From Prevotella sp. (GTDB lineage: Bacteria; Bacteroidota; Bacteroidia; Bacteroidales; Bacteroidaceae), in contig JALCDQ010000005.1 of assembly GCA_022641735.1 (NCBI GenBank), forward strand, positions 62,001 to 126,000: a stretch of DNA of 64,000 bases. Reading direction: 5' to 3'. Shown piece after piece: positions 27,008-35,445 of this stretch; within the stretch, counting starts at the first letter, position 1; each line of letters begins with the position of its first letter. The translations under genes were made by a program, and so were the position numbers. The notes below the pieces were generated by a model, which was not told the origin of the DNA, ran no database searches, and saw nothing but the letters and a program-made list of their open reading frames with translations.

Positions 27008-27310
27008 AAAAATCCACCCCCGTTCTCGCAACGAAGGTGGAAAAATAATTAAAGATGTCCCCCCGATGGGGAACAATAAAAATTATGTAGTTAAAGTAAA
27101 GCGTCATCTCGACGCCCAAGTGTGTAGCATATAACTACCTTTCACCTAGTGGGAAACTAAACTTGCTTTATTACATCAGATCTTGATCAATAACTTCATT
27201 TGAAGTTAGTTGTTATTTCCATCAATTCCGACTTGCAATAAGTATATTATGAGGTAGCCATTGTATACTCACGGCTCAAACAATCGCTTTAGCAAAGCTT
27301 ACATAATTGT
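27008..27310 (-). ncRNA. multi-hairpin element, copy 1 of 3
   Basis: About 300 nt, close to 90 percent identical over much of its length to 29268-29565 in the same orientation. On the minus strand it contains a series of hairpins: AACTTC/GAAGTT, an arm pair GTAGTTA/TAACTAC enclosing GGGCGTCGAGATGACGC, CCCC/GGGG, and CCACC with GGTGG around a GTTGCGAGAAC loop. It lies downstream of the last fimbrillin-like gene (stop at 27350). RNA nature is inferred from the hairpins and from copy 3, whose stems differ but still pair. The rest of 26545-27349 has no other feature I can support. Confidence 0.5.
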
Positions 27311-27349
27311 TTTTGAATATTACAAATACTATGTTGTTTTCTAGTCTTT

Positions 27350-28936
27350 CTACTTTGCACTCCATAGGCCATATCCCAATAAACGGCTATTAAATGTCAC
27401 AGTTATTCCTATTTTAGCAAATCCCAATCTCAAGGCAGAACCATTGTTGATATAAGGTGTACTTAGCCAATAGTCGCCAATAGCACCTTCTTGGCGAAGA
27501 GTCCCATTAGTTCCGTAAGAGCCTGATGCAGGAAGGAAGAACCAATTATCGGAAAGGTCTTTTGGCTCTTCAATAGTTCCAATAAATAAATCATTACCGG
27601 AGATATTGGTTGAGACCTTATTATTGTGTTTTCTGGTGAAATTTTTCTCGGTGACTATACCAGAACTAAAGAGGTAAGCTTTCTTCTTAAACCACATCCC
27701 ACCTTTCTCCTTCTCTCCTGTCCCCCATATCTTATTGGCATCCCAATAGCCTCCATTTTGCATATACCAGCTCATCTCGTTATAGGTAGGGCAATCGGCA
27801 CAACCTTTATTGGCCATAGTAGTTGTTGATACAGTAGTGAAATCATTGCTTATTGTTGTACCATTATAATTATCAGCCATTTCGTGACTGACATAATAGG
27901 GTTCACCTATAGGTGCGTCCCATTGATTATAGTTATAATAGATATTATTAGTTGTGATCAAATCCAGATAGTGATTGTCAACTGCATGTTTATACCCAGT
28001 CTCGATGTTAGCAGTTATCGGGGTTATTGTATTTTCAGGAAAAGACTTGTCGGAGATTATTTTCTCTATAAAGTAAGTATTTGTGCCATCATATACCTCA
28101 TAGATACAATATAACGGGACAGGCGTTGACGTCGCAGTTCCTATAGGCTTTATCACTACATTGATTGATTTTGTCTGGTCTGTCGTTGTCGGTAAGATAA
28201 TGCCACCATTTGCTATGTTAACTTTGATGGTACAGCTTCCATTTGTGTCGCTGACAGGACTTCCTATACCGTTCTCATTAAAACCGAAACGCCCGGATAG
28301 GAGATAATTGCTGTTATGTGTTGTGAGAATGATCGATTTCAACAGATAGTTTCCTGCCGTATTATTTGGCCAGCGAGGCATAATGATTAAATAAGCAGCC
28401 TTGTGTCTCAATTTAAACCCATAAGTATTAACATTGTTAGCAGCAGCTGTTGCTATACCACAGTCTCCTGTAGCACCAAAATGCACAGTATTTCCAGGTA
28501 TGGATAATGTTTGTATAGGAGGGATGACCAATGTATTGGCATCGCTTTTGGTAGTGAGTGTTTTATTCGTAAGGTTGTTCTTGGAACTGTAATTTCCAGT
28601 TCCTGTATAACGAATCAAATAAGGTGAACTTGTCGTAATTTCCCCTGTAAATAATGCATAAGATGCCGTTTCACTATTATTACTTGCAATCTCGTCGGTC
28701 GCATTCACCCAAATCGCATCATTCTTTTCCCAATAGAATGGGAAATTTGCATCTGTGTAGTTACCTCCCATTGAAGTACGGGTTACTTTCTCTCCACTCA
28801 AAAAGGTAACGGTCTGTTTGCCAGTTGTGCTCGCAGTTACATCTTCGCCCTGTGAGCAACTTGTCATGTAGAGCGATATGGCAGCAATTGCTGTCAATGA
28901 TAAATAATTAATTCTCATTTTTTTAAATATTCTCAT
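27350..28936 (-). CDS. fimbrillin-like lipoprotein with C-terminal paralogous domain (module F)
   Basis: 528 residues; ATG at 28936, with a second at 28918. Lipobox in SLYMTSCSQG. The N-terminal half is fimbrillin-like: TRTSMGGNYTDANFPFYWEK, then LRHKAAYLIIMPRW. The C-terminal third resembles Fibrobacter-major-paralogous/DUF1566-type (C-type-lectin-like) domains: NKGCADCPTYNEMSWYMQ, WFFLPASGSYG, GAIGDYWLSTPY and an end with RLLGYGLWSAK. I infer a surface pilus or adhesin subunit. A small peptide gene ends 13 nt upstream. The closest relative in the window is the 561-residue protein at 40316 (shared GKQTxTFxSG, DANTLVIPP and HFGATGDCG). Confidence 0.8.
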   Translation of the reverse strand: MRIFKKMRINYLSLTAIAAISLYMTSCSQGEDVTASTTGKQTVTFLSGEKVTRTSMGGNYTDANFPFYWEKNDAIWVNATDEIASNNSETASYALFTGEITTSSPYLIRYTGTGNYSSKNNLTNKTLTTKSDANTLVIPPIQTLSIPGNTVHFGATGDCGIATAAANNVNTYGFKLRHKAAYLIIMPRWPNNTAGNYLLKSIILTTHNSNYLLSGRFGFNENGIGSPVSDTNGSCTIKVNIANGGIILPTTTDQTKSINVVIKPIGTATSTPVPLYCIYEVYDGTNTYFIEKIISDKSFPENTITPITANIETGYKHAVDNHYLDLITTNNIYYNYNQWDAPIGEPYYVSHEMADNYNGTTISNDFTTVSTTTMANKGCADCPTYNEMSWYMQNGGYWDANKIWGTGEKEKGGMWFKKKAYLFSSGIVTEKNFTRKHNNKVSTNISGNDLFIGTIEEPKDLSDNWFFLPASGSYGTNGTLRQEGAIGDYWLSTPYINNGSALRLGFAKIGITVTFNSRLLGYGLWSAK

Positions 28937-28949
28937 TTTTTTACTTGTT

Positions 28950-29159
28950 TCATTTTACGTTACTATTATCGTCTGGAGATTGGAAAATTTTCTTCGCTCT
29001 TCCTTCATCTTCTCTATCAAATGAAAATCCATTCCCTTTGACATCGCCAGCTCCGCCATTGTTGGGCCCAGGGATATGACTACCACCAATCGTCATTAAT
29101 TCGCTTCCCTTCGTTATCATTATGATGAATGGCTGGCCATATTTTTTTAATTCTCTCAT
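28950..29159 (-). CDS. small module-leading peptide (module F)
   Basis: 69 residues: MRELKKYGQPFIIMITKGSE, then LMTIGGSHIPGPNNGGAGDV and an acidic tail (DREDEGR). It shares the plan of five other peptides in the array: a basic start with KKY, a hydrophobic stretch, L(L/M)-x(1-2)-G-S, a Gly/Asn/Pro-rich middle (PGPNNG), an AK/VK element and an acidic aromatic end. No signal peptide. It is 13 nt upstream of the lipoprotein gene. Function unknown. Confidence 0.7.
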   Translation of the reverse strand: MRELKKYGQPFIIMITKGSELMTIGGSHIPGPNNGGAGDVKGNGFSFDREDEGRAKKIFQSPDDNSNVK

Positions 29160-29267
29160 GTTTATAATTTATTAAAAATGTTTCGTCTTGGTTCTTATAA
29201 GCCGATCATTTTTGATGTCTTGGCTTTCTTTCTCAACCTATATTTGTCTTGATAATCTTCTTTATAA

Positions 29268-29565
29268 AATCCACCCCCGTTCTCGCAACGAAGGTGGAAA
29301 AATAATTAAAGATGTCCCCCCGATGGGGAACGATAAAAATTATGTAGTTAAAGTAAAGCGTCGTCACGACGCCCAAGTGTATAATATATAACTACCCTTC
29401 TCTTAGGGAAAAAACTAAACTTGCTTTATTACATCAGATTTTAATAGAGAACTTCATTTGAAGTTAGTTGTTATTTCCATCAATTCCGACTTGCAACAAG
29501 CATTTTATGCGGTAGCCATTGAATATTCTCTACTCAAATAACCGCTTTAGCAGAGTTTATCAAAT
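29268..29565 (-). ncRNA. multi-hairpin element, copy 2 of 3
   Basis: Direct-repeat partner of 27008-27310. On the minus strand the central hairpin reads GCGTCGTGACGACGC inside arms GTAGTTA and TAACTAC; then CCCC ATC GGGG; then CCACC/GGTGG with a loop holding GTTGCG. It sits between the small membrane protein at 29586 and the peptide gene at 29159, the same place that copy 3 takes at 47 kb. It could be a leader or an intercistronic regulator. No gene in 29160-29585. Confidence 0.55.
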
Positions 29566-29585
29566 TTCTATCAGTATCATTTTTA

Positions 29586-29756
29586 TTATTTGTCGCAGAG
29601 ATAGGCCCAAAGGCAGAATAGCACAACCGCGATTGCCATGATTGTAAGGATGACGAACATCACCTTGCCAGCTATCTCTCGTCGTTTTGACGAGGATATG
29701 AGCCTTTGTTTCAATACATCTGAATCCTCCCATTTTTCTTTTTCTTTATGTCCCAT
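29586..29756 (-). CDS. small single-pass membrane protein
   Basis: 56 residues: an acidic/basic start (MGHKEKEKWEDSDVLKQRLI), a basic stretch SSSKRREIAGK, then one hydrophobic helix VMFVILTIMAIAVVLFCLWA. The layout (charged N-terminus, basic patch, C-terminal helix) matches the 63-residue protein at 47315, suggesting paralogues. Both lie directly before a multi-hairpin element and a run of lipoprotein modules, as if each marks the start of a block. Role unknown. Confidence 0.6.
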   Translation of the reverse strand: MGHKEKEKWEDSDVLKQRLISSSKRREIAGKVMFVILTIMAIAVVLFCLWAYLCDK

Positions 29757-29924
29757 TTTTTATCTATATTTTGCAGCAAGTCCCATCTGACTTTATAGGT
29801 TGCTTTTGTTTTTCTCTAAGAAAATGTCTATTTCAACTACTGAGACGTCTCATCTTCCATAGAGATACAGACATTAAAAACAATCTCCTCACGGCCACGA
29901 GAAAATTTTCAATTCCTTTCTATT

Positions 29925-30236
29925 TCATGTGTTAACTTCCGTCCTCTCTTTGAAGAGAGGCGGTTGAAATATCAGGAACGTGATGAAATTAACATATCCC
30001 TGCTTAGTGCAGTCTGCATCGTGCATCAGTGTGGCGTCGTTGAAGTCAAAGTTGTCCCAATATTGGTTAGCCATGTCTTCCATCTGAGACAGCTGGTCTA
30101 TAATGAACAATGGGATTCCTACCTGCGGCGTATACTTAATTTGCCTATCTCCCTGCGGATTCTGCACATGTGCATGAATGTCGCCAACCACGGACAACAT
30201 CACTAAGACCCATATGATATTTCTCAAGAGTTTCAC
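29925..30236 (-). pseudogene. truncated DUF5106/thioredoxin-type protein (remnant, module E)
   Basis: 103 residues. Signal peptide MKLLRNIIWVLVMLSVVGDI. The segment ANQYWDNFDFNDATLMHDAD followed by TKQGYVNFITFL is the start of a DUF5106 domain, which in full-length proteins is followed by a TlpA-like thioredoxin fold. Here the frame ends after an unrelated tail (LIFQPPLFKERTEVNT) that reads through a hairpin (CCTCTCTTTGAAGAGAGG, 29942-29959). The thioredoxin part is missing. It occupies the place where modules A and D have a TlpA gene. Confidence 0.6.
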
Positions 30237-30260
30237 TTTAATTTATTTTTTCTTCTTGTC

Positions 30261-30288
30261 CCCGCAGGCGCAACCAAGTACCTGCGGG
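30261..30288. repeat. inter-module hairpin, copy 1
   Basis: CCCGCAGG and CCTGCGGG arms around a loop with CAACCAAG. One of seven copies at the gene boundaries of the array. No T-run on either side, so it is not a standard terminator. Confidence 0.7.
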
Positions 30289-30436
30289 ATAAATTGTTCT
30301 TGCTGAATTGTCGTGCAAGCCTAGAGCAGAGTCAGATTTACTTGAACAATGCCGAGGCGAAGCAGATAATCATTGAAATCATTTATAAATTATGAATTGC
30401 TTAAAACTTATAATTCATTTGCGCATAGACTTTTTC

Positions 30437-31906
30437 CTACTGTGCGTCCCACAAAGTGTATCCATACCACCTGTAATACGGTATAAGGTTACCTCGCTTC
30501 ATAGTGTTCACTACGGCTTCAGTTGATGAGAATGTCAAGCAACTGCCGACAAGTTGACCTGAATTTGCATTTCTCAACCAGTAGTAGCCGTTGGTCCCGT
30601 TATTTGTCAGTACGAGAGCACTGTTGTCAGTTTTTTTATTCTTATAACCATAGGCAGGGAGGAAGAAATAATCGGATCCTGGACTGCTGGTGACTGTTCC
30701 GGTGGGAGCTATGGATGTAAAAACTGTTGTAGTTGTGCTCTGAGTGCATTTGGTATACTTTTTGAACCATGCGCCCTTGTTTGTTGAGTCCCAATACCAA
30801 CCGTTAGCGATGATGACCAGTGCTTCTGCCACTGTTGGACAATATTTGCAGCTGGCTGAAGCATAGACCTCAGGAGTGGTATCCAAATTATCGGCTCTCC
30901 GTAAGGGGTTATAGGTGGAGCTACCTGCAGCCCACGAACCAGTGTCATTATAATCATAAGTACCATATGTATTTAGAGTCCACGTACCAGTATCGGTAGT
31001 ACCGAATGTCTCAAATGCGTCCCACTGCCAATAAATATCAGTCGAGCTACCTTTGTATGTGCGCGTCAAGGGATAGACCATGTTATCCGCCAGTGTATTT
31101 TTGAACAATAACTTATTGATTATCGTAGCGCCGCCGAATTTCACGATAAAATCGTTGGCTGGCGTTGGAGTTAAAGCCGTGCCACTCGTCGCTGTGTTCG
31201 TTACGGGGATGAACGGAATCATATAACCTGTAGGATTGCTGGCAATTGGCGTGGTGGTTGTATAGCTGGTGCTTGTCACGGCGGTGATGTTGCCGTTTAC
31301 CGGATTCATCGTTGCCTTGGTATATTCGCTCACCTGAATACTGGTGGCATATCCGGATATGCTTTGTGTCATTGATTTGAACCAGATGTACGAAATCTTG
31401 TGCTTCAAAGTGAATGCCAATTGATTGTTTGTAGTGCTGGTAATTAATGCCCATGCCATGATAGGTAGCGGATTGGCTCCATTTTTGTATTGCGCAGTGC
31501 TGGCATACGAATATGCCTTTGTGGCATCGAGTGTCAGATTCTTGCCGTCTGAGGTGATGTTGCTTGTTCCGAAGGTAACGGAATAAGGCGTGCCTGAAGT
31601 GGTGAATGTGAAAGTAGCCGATTTGCCGTCGGCAGAGATATTCTTCGGGTTGGCTGTAGTCAACTGAGTACCTGCTGAATTCCAGATGTGTACGACATCG
31701 GTACTTTCCCATTTAAATGCAGTTCTTCCATCTGTTAGAATCATACGGGTCGCAGAATTAGCATCGTCATAGCCTCCGACCATCGTATATGTTTTCATTT
31801 CTCCCTCTTGAGAGGAGGTCTGTCCATCGATGTTACTATCGGTTGAACATGACGCCATGCCTAACGACAATGTTGCAAGAAGGCTAAAAAATATTGACTT
31901 TTTCAT
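30437..31906 (-). CDS. fimbrillin-like lipoprotein with C-terminal paralogous domain (module E)
   Basis: 489 residues from the ATG at 31906 (MKKSIFFSLLATLSLGMASC, lipobox); a longer frame to 31990 would overlap the peptide gene and is rejected. The N-terminal half has fimbrillin-like motifs (TRMILTDGRTAFKWESTDVV, FTLKHKISYIWFKS). The C-terminal domain carries ASCKYCPTVAEALVIIANGW, YFFLPAYGYKN, GYYWLRNANSG and ends in YYRWYGYTLWDAQ. The CxxC (CKYC) is shared with the 650-residue protein at 35446. It follows its peptide gene by 19 nt. Confidence 0.8.
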   Translation of the reverse strand: MKKSIFFSLLATLSLGMASCSTDSNIDGQTSSQEGEMKTYTMVGGYDDANSATRMILTDGRTAFKWESTDVVHIWNSAGTQLTTANPKNISADGKSATFTFTTSGTPYSVTFGTSNITSDGKNLTLDATKAYSYASTAQYKNGANPLPIMAWALITSTTNNQLAFTLKHKISYIWFKSMTQSISGYATSIQVSEYTKATMNPVNGNITAVTSTSYTTTTPIASNPTGYMIPFIPVTNTATSGTALTPTPANDFIVKFGGATIINKLLFKNTLADNMVYPLTRTYKGSSTDIYWQWDAFETFGTTDTGTWTLNTYGTYDYNDTGSWAAGSSTYNPLRRADNLDTTPEVYASASCKYCPTVAEALVIIANGWYWDSTNKGAWFKKYTKCTQSTTTTVFTSIAPTGTVTSSPGSDYFFLPAYGYKNKKTDNSALVLTNNGTNGYYWLRNANSGQLVGSCLTFSSTEAVVNTMKRGNLIPYYRWYGYTLWDAQ

Positions 31907-31925
31907 TTTAATGTTGTCTTTAATT

Positions 31926-32132
31926 CTATTTACTAAACACATTTTCAGGCTTATCGCCTTCATAATCATCAAAGGTAAAGGGTTTCGCAAGAGGATCTCC
32001 GCTTCCTGGAGGAGTACCAGAGTTTCCTGTGTTACTGCCGCTGAGCAATATCACTCCTTCAGTTTCCACGATGTCCACAGTGGGACGCTCGTAGGTCAAT
32101 AGTTTATCAATTTTCTTGCTTTCTTTTTTCAT
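31926..32132 (-). CDS. small module-leading peptide (module E)
   Basis: 68 residues: MKKESKKIDKLLTYERPTVD, then IVETEGVILLSGSNTGNSGT, PPGSGDPLAKPFTFDDYEGD and a short end. The LLSGS, PPGSGD, AKPF and acidic-aromatic parts match the plan of the other module peptides. ATG at 32132 is the only start. Nineteen nt before the lipoprotein gene, so co-transcribed. Confidence 0.7.
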   Translation of the reverse strand: MKKESKKIDKLLTYERPTVDIVETEGVILLSGSNTGNSGTPPGSGDPLAKPFTFDDYEGDKPENVFSK

Positions 32133-32241
32133 ATTCTTTTTTCATTTAAATTAATACCAAAGTTTAATTGTTTTCACATATTTTTTATGATTTGCTTCCT
32201 ATACTAGAGGAAGTCTTTTATGTTTCACAATCGACTTTTTT

Positions 32242-32271
32242 CTTCCTCCCCTTTCGGGGAGACGTGGGAAG
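32242..32271. repeat. intercistronic hairpin between TlpA and module E
   Basis: CTTCC ... GGAAG outer arms and CTCCCC / GGGGAG inner arms. The inner hairpin (CTCCCCTTTCGGGGAG) resembles one in copy 3 of the multi-hairpin element. It holds the boundary at which the usual CCCGCAGG hairpin is missing. Confidence 0.5.
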
Positions 32272-32340
32272 TCTTCTTTTTTGTTATCGCTATCAGCTTA
32301 CTTGTCAATAAATTAATCAACTATTAATTGATTTCCCGTT

Positions 32341-33768
32341 CTATTGCAGTTTCCCTTTTATTGAATCCCACGAATAATATGTGCCGATGAAATTCCTATT
32401 TTTGTCTAACAGAAAGAATGTGGGTGTGCCGAATAGGTAATATGACTCTGCTAGTTTACCGTTCCAGCCTCCCGTGTCGCGCACATGAATCATGGCGGGA
32501 TATTTCTTTATCATTTCATTGTATTCTTTTACGTCCTCAGTGATGCAGACAGCAATGGTAGTAGTTTTCTTGTCGCCTTGCGATTCTATATACTTCTCCA
32601 CTTCCGGCATCTGCTCTATGCAGTGGCTGCACGAAGTGTTCCAGAAGATGACAAGCACTTTGTCGCCCGCCAAATCTTTCAGTCCCTTCACTTTGCCATA
32701 TTTGTCCGTTCGTTTAATATCATACGCTGGCAGGCCAGGAGCGCAGAATTTCATTCCTTCTATTTGTTTTTGTAACTGTTTTCCTGCTTCTGTGGATGGA
32801 ATCTCATCGGTACACTGCTCGCACTGGATGTAATTTTCATGAACAAACTTGAGCATGTTCATCTGTCCCAGATTCATATACAGTGTTTCTAAATAGGTCA
32901 TCATATTTGTTCGGATTGTCTCATCTTTGCGGAAGCGTTCCATGATGGTGTCCGTTGCAGTTTCTAGCATTTTCTGTAAATTGTATTCGGTTTTTGTTTT
33001 CATCGCTTTTTGCGACTGAACAAAATAATACATCAGGTAAGTGTAAATATGGCCATAATACAAATTGGAATTTTGCAGAAAAGGATTTGCGGTATCTATT
33101 CCATTCCAATATGTCGCCTGTATTTCAGGAGATACAGGTTTGTCAACCATATTATTATACTCGGCACGGTGTGGATCGTTTGCAACCAATATGCCTGCGG
33201 GCGTACCGTCATATTTGCTGCAAAAATCTTTATTAAGCCTATTGTATTCTGCCATCAGTATGTCCTCTGCGTTTTTCAGATGTTCTTTGGCGGACTGTAG
33301 AATAATCTGTCTCTCCATATTAAACAGCGTGTTGCATTGCTGGAGCAACTGATTGGAATAATATGTGTAATCGCAGTATGCCTTATTCTGCTCAGAAGTT
33401 ATGAAATGAGCATTTGGGGTGTTGTCTTCACGCACTTGCGAATAGTCTAAAGCGATTTCGCTCTCATGCCCAGTGATGATGACTTGCTGATTTAAATAAT
33501 AACCATCGGTCTTCACATAATAAACGCCCGGCTGAATGTCTGACGGTACTGAGAAATGTATATGTTTGCCATCGGCAGAGACGGTTCCCTTGAGTGCCTC
33601 CATGTCTCCGAGAGAAGTGTATTTCATCAGTTGGGCCGTTTTTACCTGTGCTCCCTTGTCATTTAGGGTGCAGTCGACGTGTATGCTATCTGTACCTTGC
33701 GCCTTTATTTGTCCGAAATTGACAATACAAGAGATAATGACTAACAACAATAAACTTTTAGATCTCAT
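32341..33768 (-). CDS. TlpA-like thioredoxin with N-terminal DUF4369-like domain (module D)
   Basis: 475 residues. Signal peptide MRSKSLLLLVIISCIVNFGQ. The N-terminal domain (about 25-130) resembles DUF4369, the middle is helical, and the C-terminal thioredoxin fold (about 335-475) has the active site FWNTSCSHCIEQMPEVEKYI (CSHC). The cis-proline segment GTPTFFLLDKNRN is followed by IGTYYSWDSIKGKL. Such proteins are periplasmic thiol oxidoreductases. It lies directly after the cysteine-rich lipoprotein gene, and the same pair occurs in module A. It is about half identical by eye to the 42315 protein in the last 120 residues. Confidence 0.88.
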   Translation of the reverse strand: MRSKSLLLLVIISCIVNFGQIKAQGTDSIHVDCTLNDKGAQVKTAQLMKYTSLGDMEALKGTVSADGKHIHFSVPSDIQPGVYYVKTDGYYLNQQVIITGHESEIALDYSQVREDNTPNAHFITSEQNKAYCDYTYYSNQLLQQCNTLFNMERQIILQSAKEHLKNAEDILMAEYNRLNKDFCSKYDGTPAGILVANDPHRAEYNNMVDKPVSPEIQATYWNGIDTANPFLQNSNLYYGHIYTYLMYYFVQSQKAMKTKTEYNLQKMLETATDTIMERFRKDETIRTNMMTYLETLYMNLGQMNMLKFVHENYIQCEQCTDEIPSTEAGKQLQKQIEGMKFCAPGLPAYDIKRTDKYGKVKGLKDLAGDKVLVIFWNTSCSHCIEQMPEVEKYIESQGDKKTTTIAVCITEDVKEYNEMIKKYPAMIHVRDTGGWNGKLAESYYLFGTPTFFLLDKNRNFIGTYYSWDSIKGKLQ

Positions 33769-33830
33769 TATATAATATAGAGGTTTAATGTTCGTGATTA
33801 TTTTTTAACCGATGCCTGTCTAGTGTAGTT

Positions 33831-33858
33831 CCCACAGATGCGACCAAGCATCTGCGGG
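33831..33858. repeat. inter-module hairpin, copy 2
   Basis: CCCACAGATG pairs with CATCTGCGGG (one A-C mismatch) around CGACCAAG. The stem differs from other copies at both sides of several pairs while the loop ACCAAG is kept, which favours selection on structure. Confidence 0.7.
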
Positions 33859-33898
33859 ATAAAAAGGATATGTTATTTCATCATAACTTATTTGGCTA

Positions 33899-35386
33899 TT
33901 ATTGACAACCTGTAGTTGACGCTACGGTTTTAATAGAGTTTACAGAAAAACCGCATGTAGCATTACATTTTGCTTGCATAATACTTTCATAAGCAGTATT
34001 ATTGCACAGAGAAGAATTCGATGCACATGTGGTAATCGCGTCTGTACCCGTCGGTCCTGTTATTGTCAGAAGGCCGTTCGATATAGTAAACGTAGGTGTT
34101 GTCTTAGTGCTGTTTGAGCTCAGCGTAGCGGAATTTGCACTATTAACCGTTATCGAGAAAGTATTATTAGCAGATGCAGATGTCGTGAATACGTAAGTTG
34201 CTCCGACTACGGCCATAAATCCGTTACTGAAAGCCTTAGTTTTCGCAGTAGAACAAGTAGGCTCAAATTTTGCGACATACTTGCCTGCATATCCTGAGTT
34301 GAAATTGAACCCATGAGTTTCAGGATAGCCATCCTTGGTAGTGGCACCATCCTTAAACCATCCCATAAATACATATCCGGGATCTATCTGAGCCGTACAT
34401 TCCATGGTGCCACTCAAACTTGTATGTGTTTGGTCTCCGGTTACTGTTTCGTTATTGCCTTGATATTTGTAACTTACTATTGTACCACCACCTTCGGAAT
34501 TTGTGGTGATTGTCCAGCCGCCTACTTCACCTGTGTAACAGTATATGTTGCCGGCTTTAGCATTAGTCACTAGATAGGAAGGATTGTTTGTTGACCACCA
34601 CAGGGTGGATGCCGTACTATAGTGCAGACTTAGATTGGTCATACTGCCACCTGGTGCCATGACTGAGACTCCTGGATTTTTCCATACGTTCACAAAGCTT
34701 GGCGTTTCGCTCGGGGTTACGTTACCTGTCTTTGCGTCTAAGGTATAGCCGTTTGCACCTACTGTACCTGTCAAATACACGTGACCGTATTTATTGTAAT
34801 CGTCATTACTACCGAAATGACCGTTAGCTGTTTCAAAATTGAAGTACACGTATGCCAGCTTGTGCTGAAGGGTGAAAGTATTATTTGTCACTGGTGACCA
34901 AGCTAATATCATATTGTTCGCATTTTTGATGTCAGCAACAGATTGAGGAACGGTAGCACCGCTATATGTATCCGTAAGGCCTCTTGACACACCGGTTATG
35001 TTGACTGTGGAAGTAATACCTACAGTGTAGGTTGCGGTAGCGTTATGCGGATAAGTTACAAAAGCGGGGACTCCTGTCAGGTTACCAGTAAATGTTCCGC
35101 TGTTGTTGTCCGCCCCTGTAACTATAGACAAGGTCCCGATGTATTTACCATTAGCATCCCAAGCGTCGATAATGTCGTTACTATTCCACAGAAAGTTTCC
35201 GGCAGGTGATGATTCGTGGTACATTCTTGTTACCGCATTGCCGTCGGTGAGAGCTCCCATCCCGCCTGTGAGCGTATATTCCTTTTGCAAGCTGCCGTTT
35301 GCAATGTCATCCTCTGTGGAGCAGCCCGTGAATGACAGCCCAGCGGTCAGAAGCATCAAGGCAGATATAAATATATTCTTTTTCAT
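33899..35386 (-). CDS. cysteine-rich C-terminus lipoprotein with InlB-like region (module D)
   Basis: 495 residues from the ATG at 35386 (MKKNIFISALMLLTAGLSFTGC, lipobox). The N-terminal part is fimbrillin-like (KEYTLTGGMGALTDGNAVTR and FTLQHKLAYVYFN). A beta repeat follows with TAQIDPGYVFMGWFKDGATT, akin to Flg_new/InlB B-repeats. The last 45 residues hold five cysteines with spacing C-x6-C-x12-C-x3-C-x15-C. The same five-cysteine pattern ends the 484-residue protein at 43928. In both modules a TlpA gene follows. Surface location inferred. An upstream ATG at 35416 is possible but would lengthen the leader. Confidence 0.8.
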   Translation of the reverse strand: MKKNIFISALMLLTAGLSFTGCSTEDDIANGSLQKEYTLTGGMGALTDGNAVTRMYHESSPAGNFLWNSNDIIDAWDANGKYIGTLSIVTGADNNSGTFTGNLTGVPAFVTYPHNATATYTVGITSTVNITGVSRGLTDTYSGATVPQSVADIKNANNMILAWSPVTNNTFTLQHKLAYVYFNFETANGHFGSNDDYNKYGHVYLTGTVGANGYTLDAKTGNVTPSETPSFVNVWKNPGVSVMAPGGSMTNLSLHYSTASTLWWSTNNPSYLVTNAKAGNIYCYTGEVGGWTITTNSEGGGTIVSYKYQGNNETVTGDQTHTSLSGTMECTAQIDPGYVFMGWFKDGATTKDGYPETHGFNFNSGYAGKYVAKFEPTCSTAKTKAFSNGFMAVVGATYVFTTSASANNTFSITVNSANSATLSSNSTKTTPTFTISNGLLTITGPTGTDAITTCASNSSLCNNTAYESIMQAKCNATCGFSVNSIKTVASTTGCQ

Positions 35387-35445
35387 ATTATTTGTTTTTA
35401 TTTGTTTTAATTCCATATTTCAAATATGTTACTAAATATTTCGGA

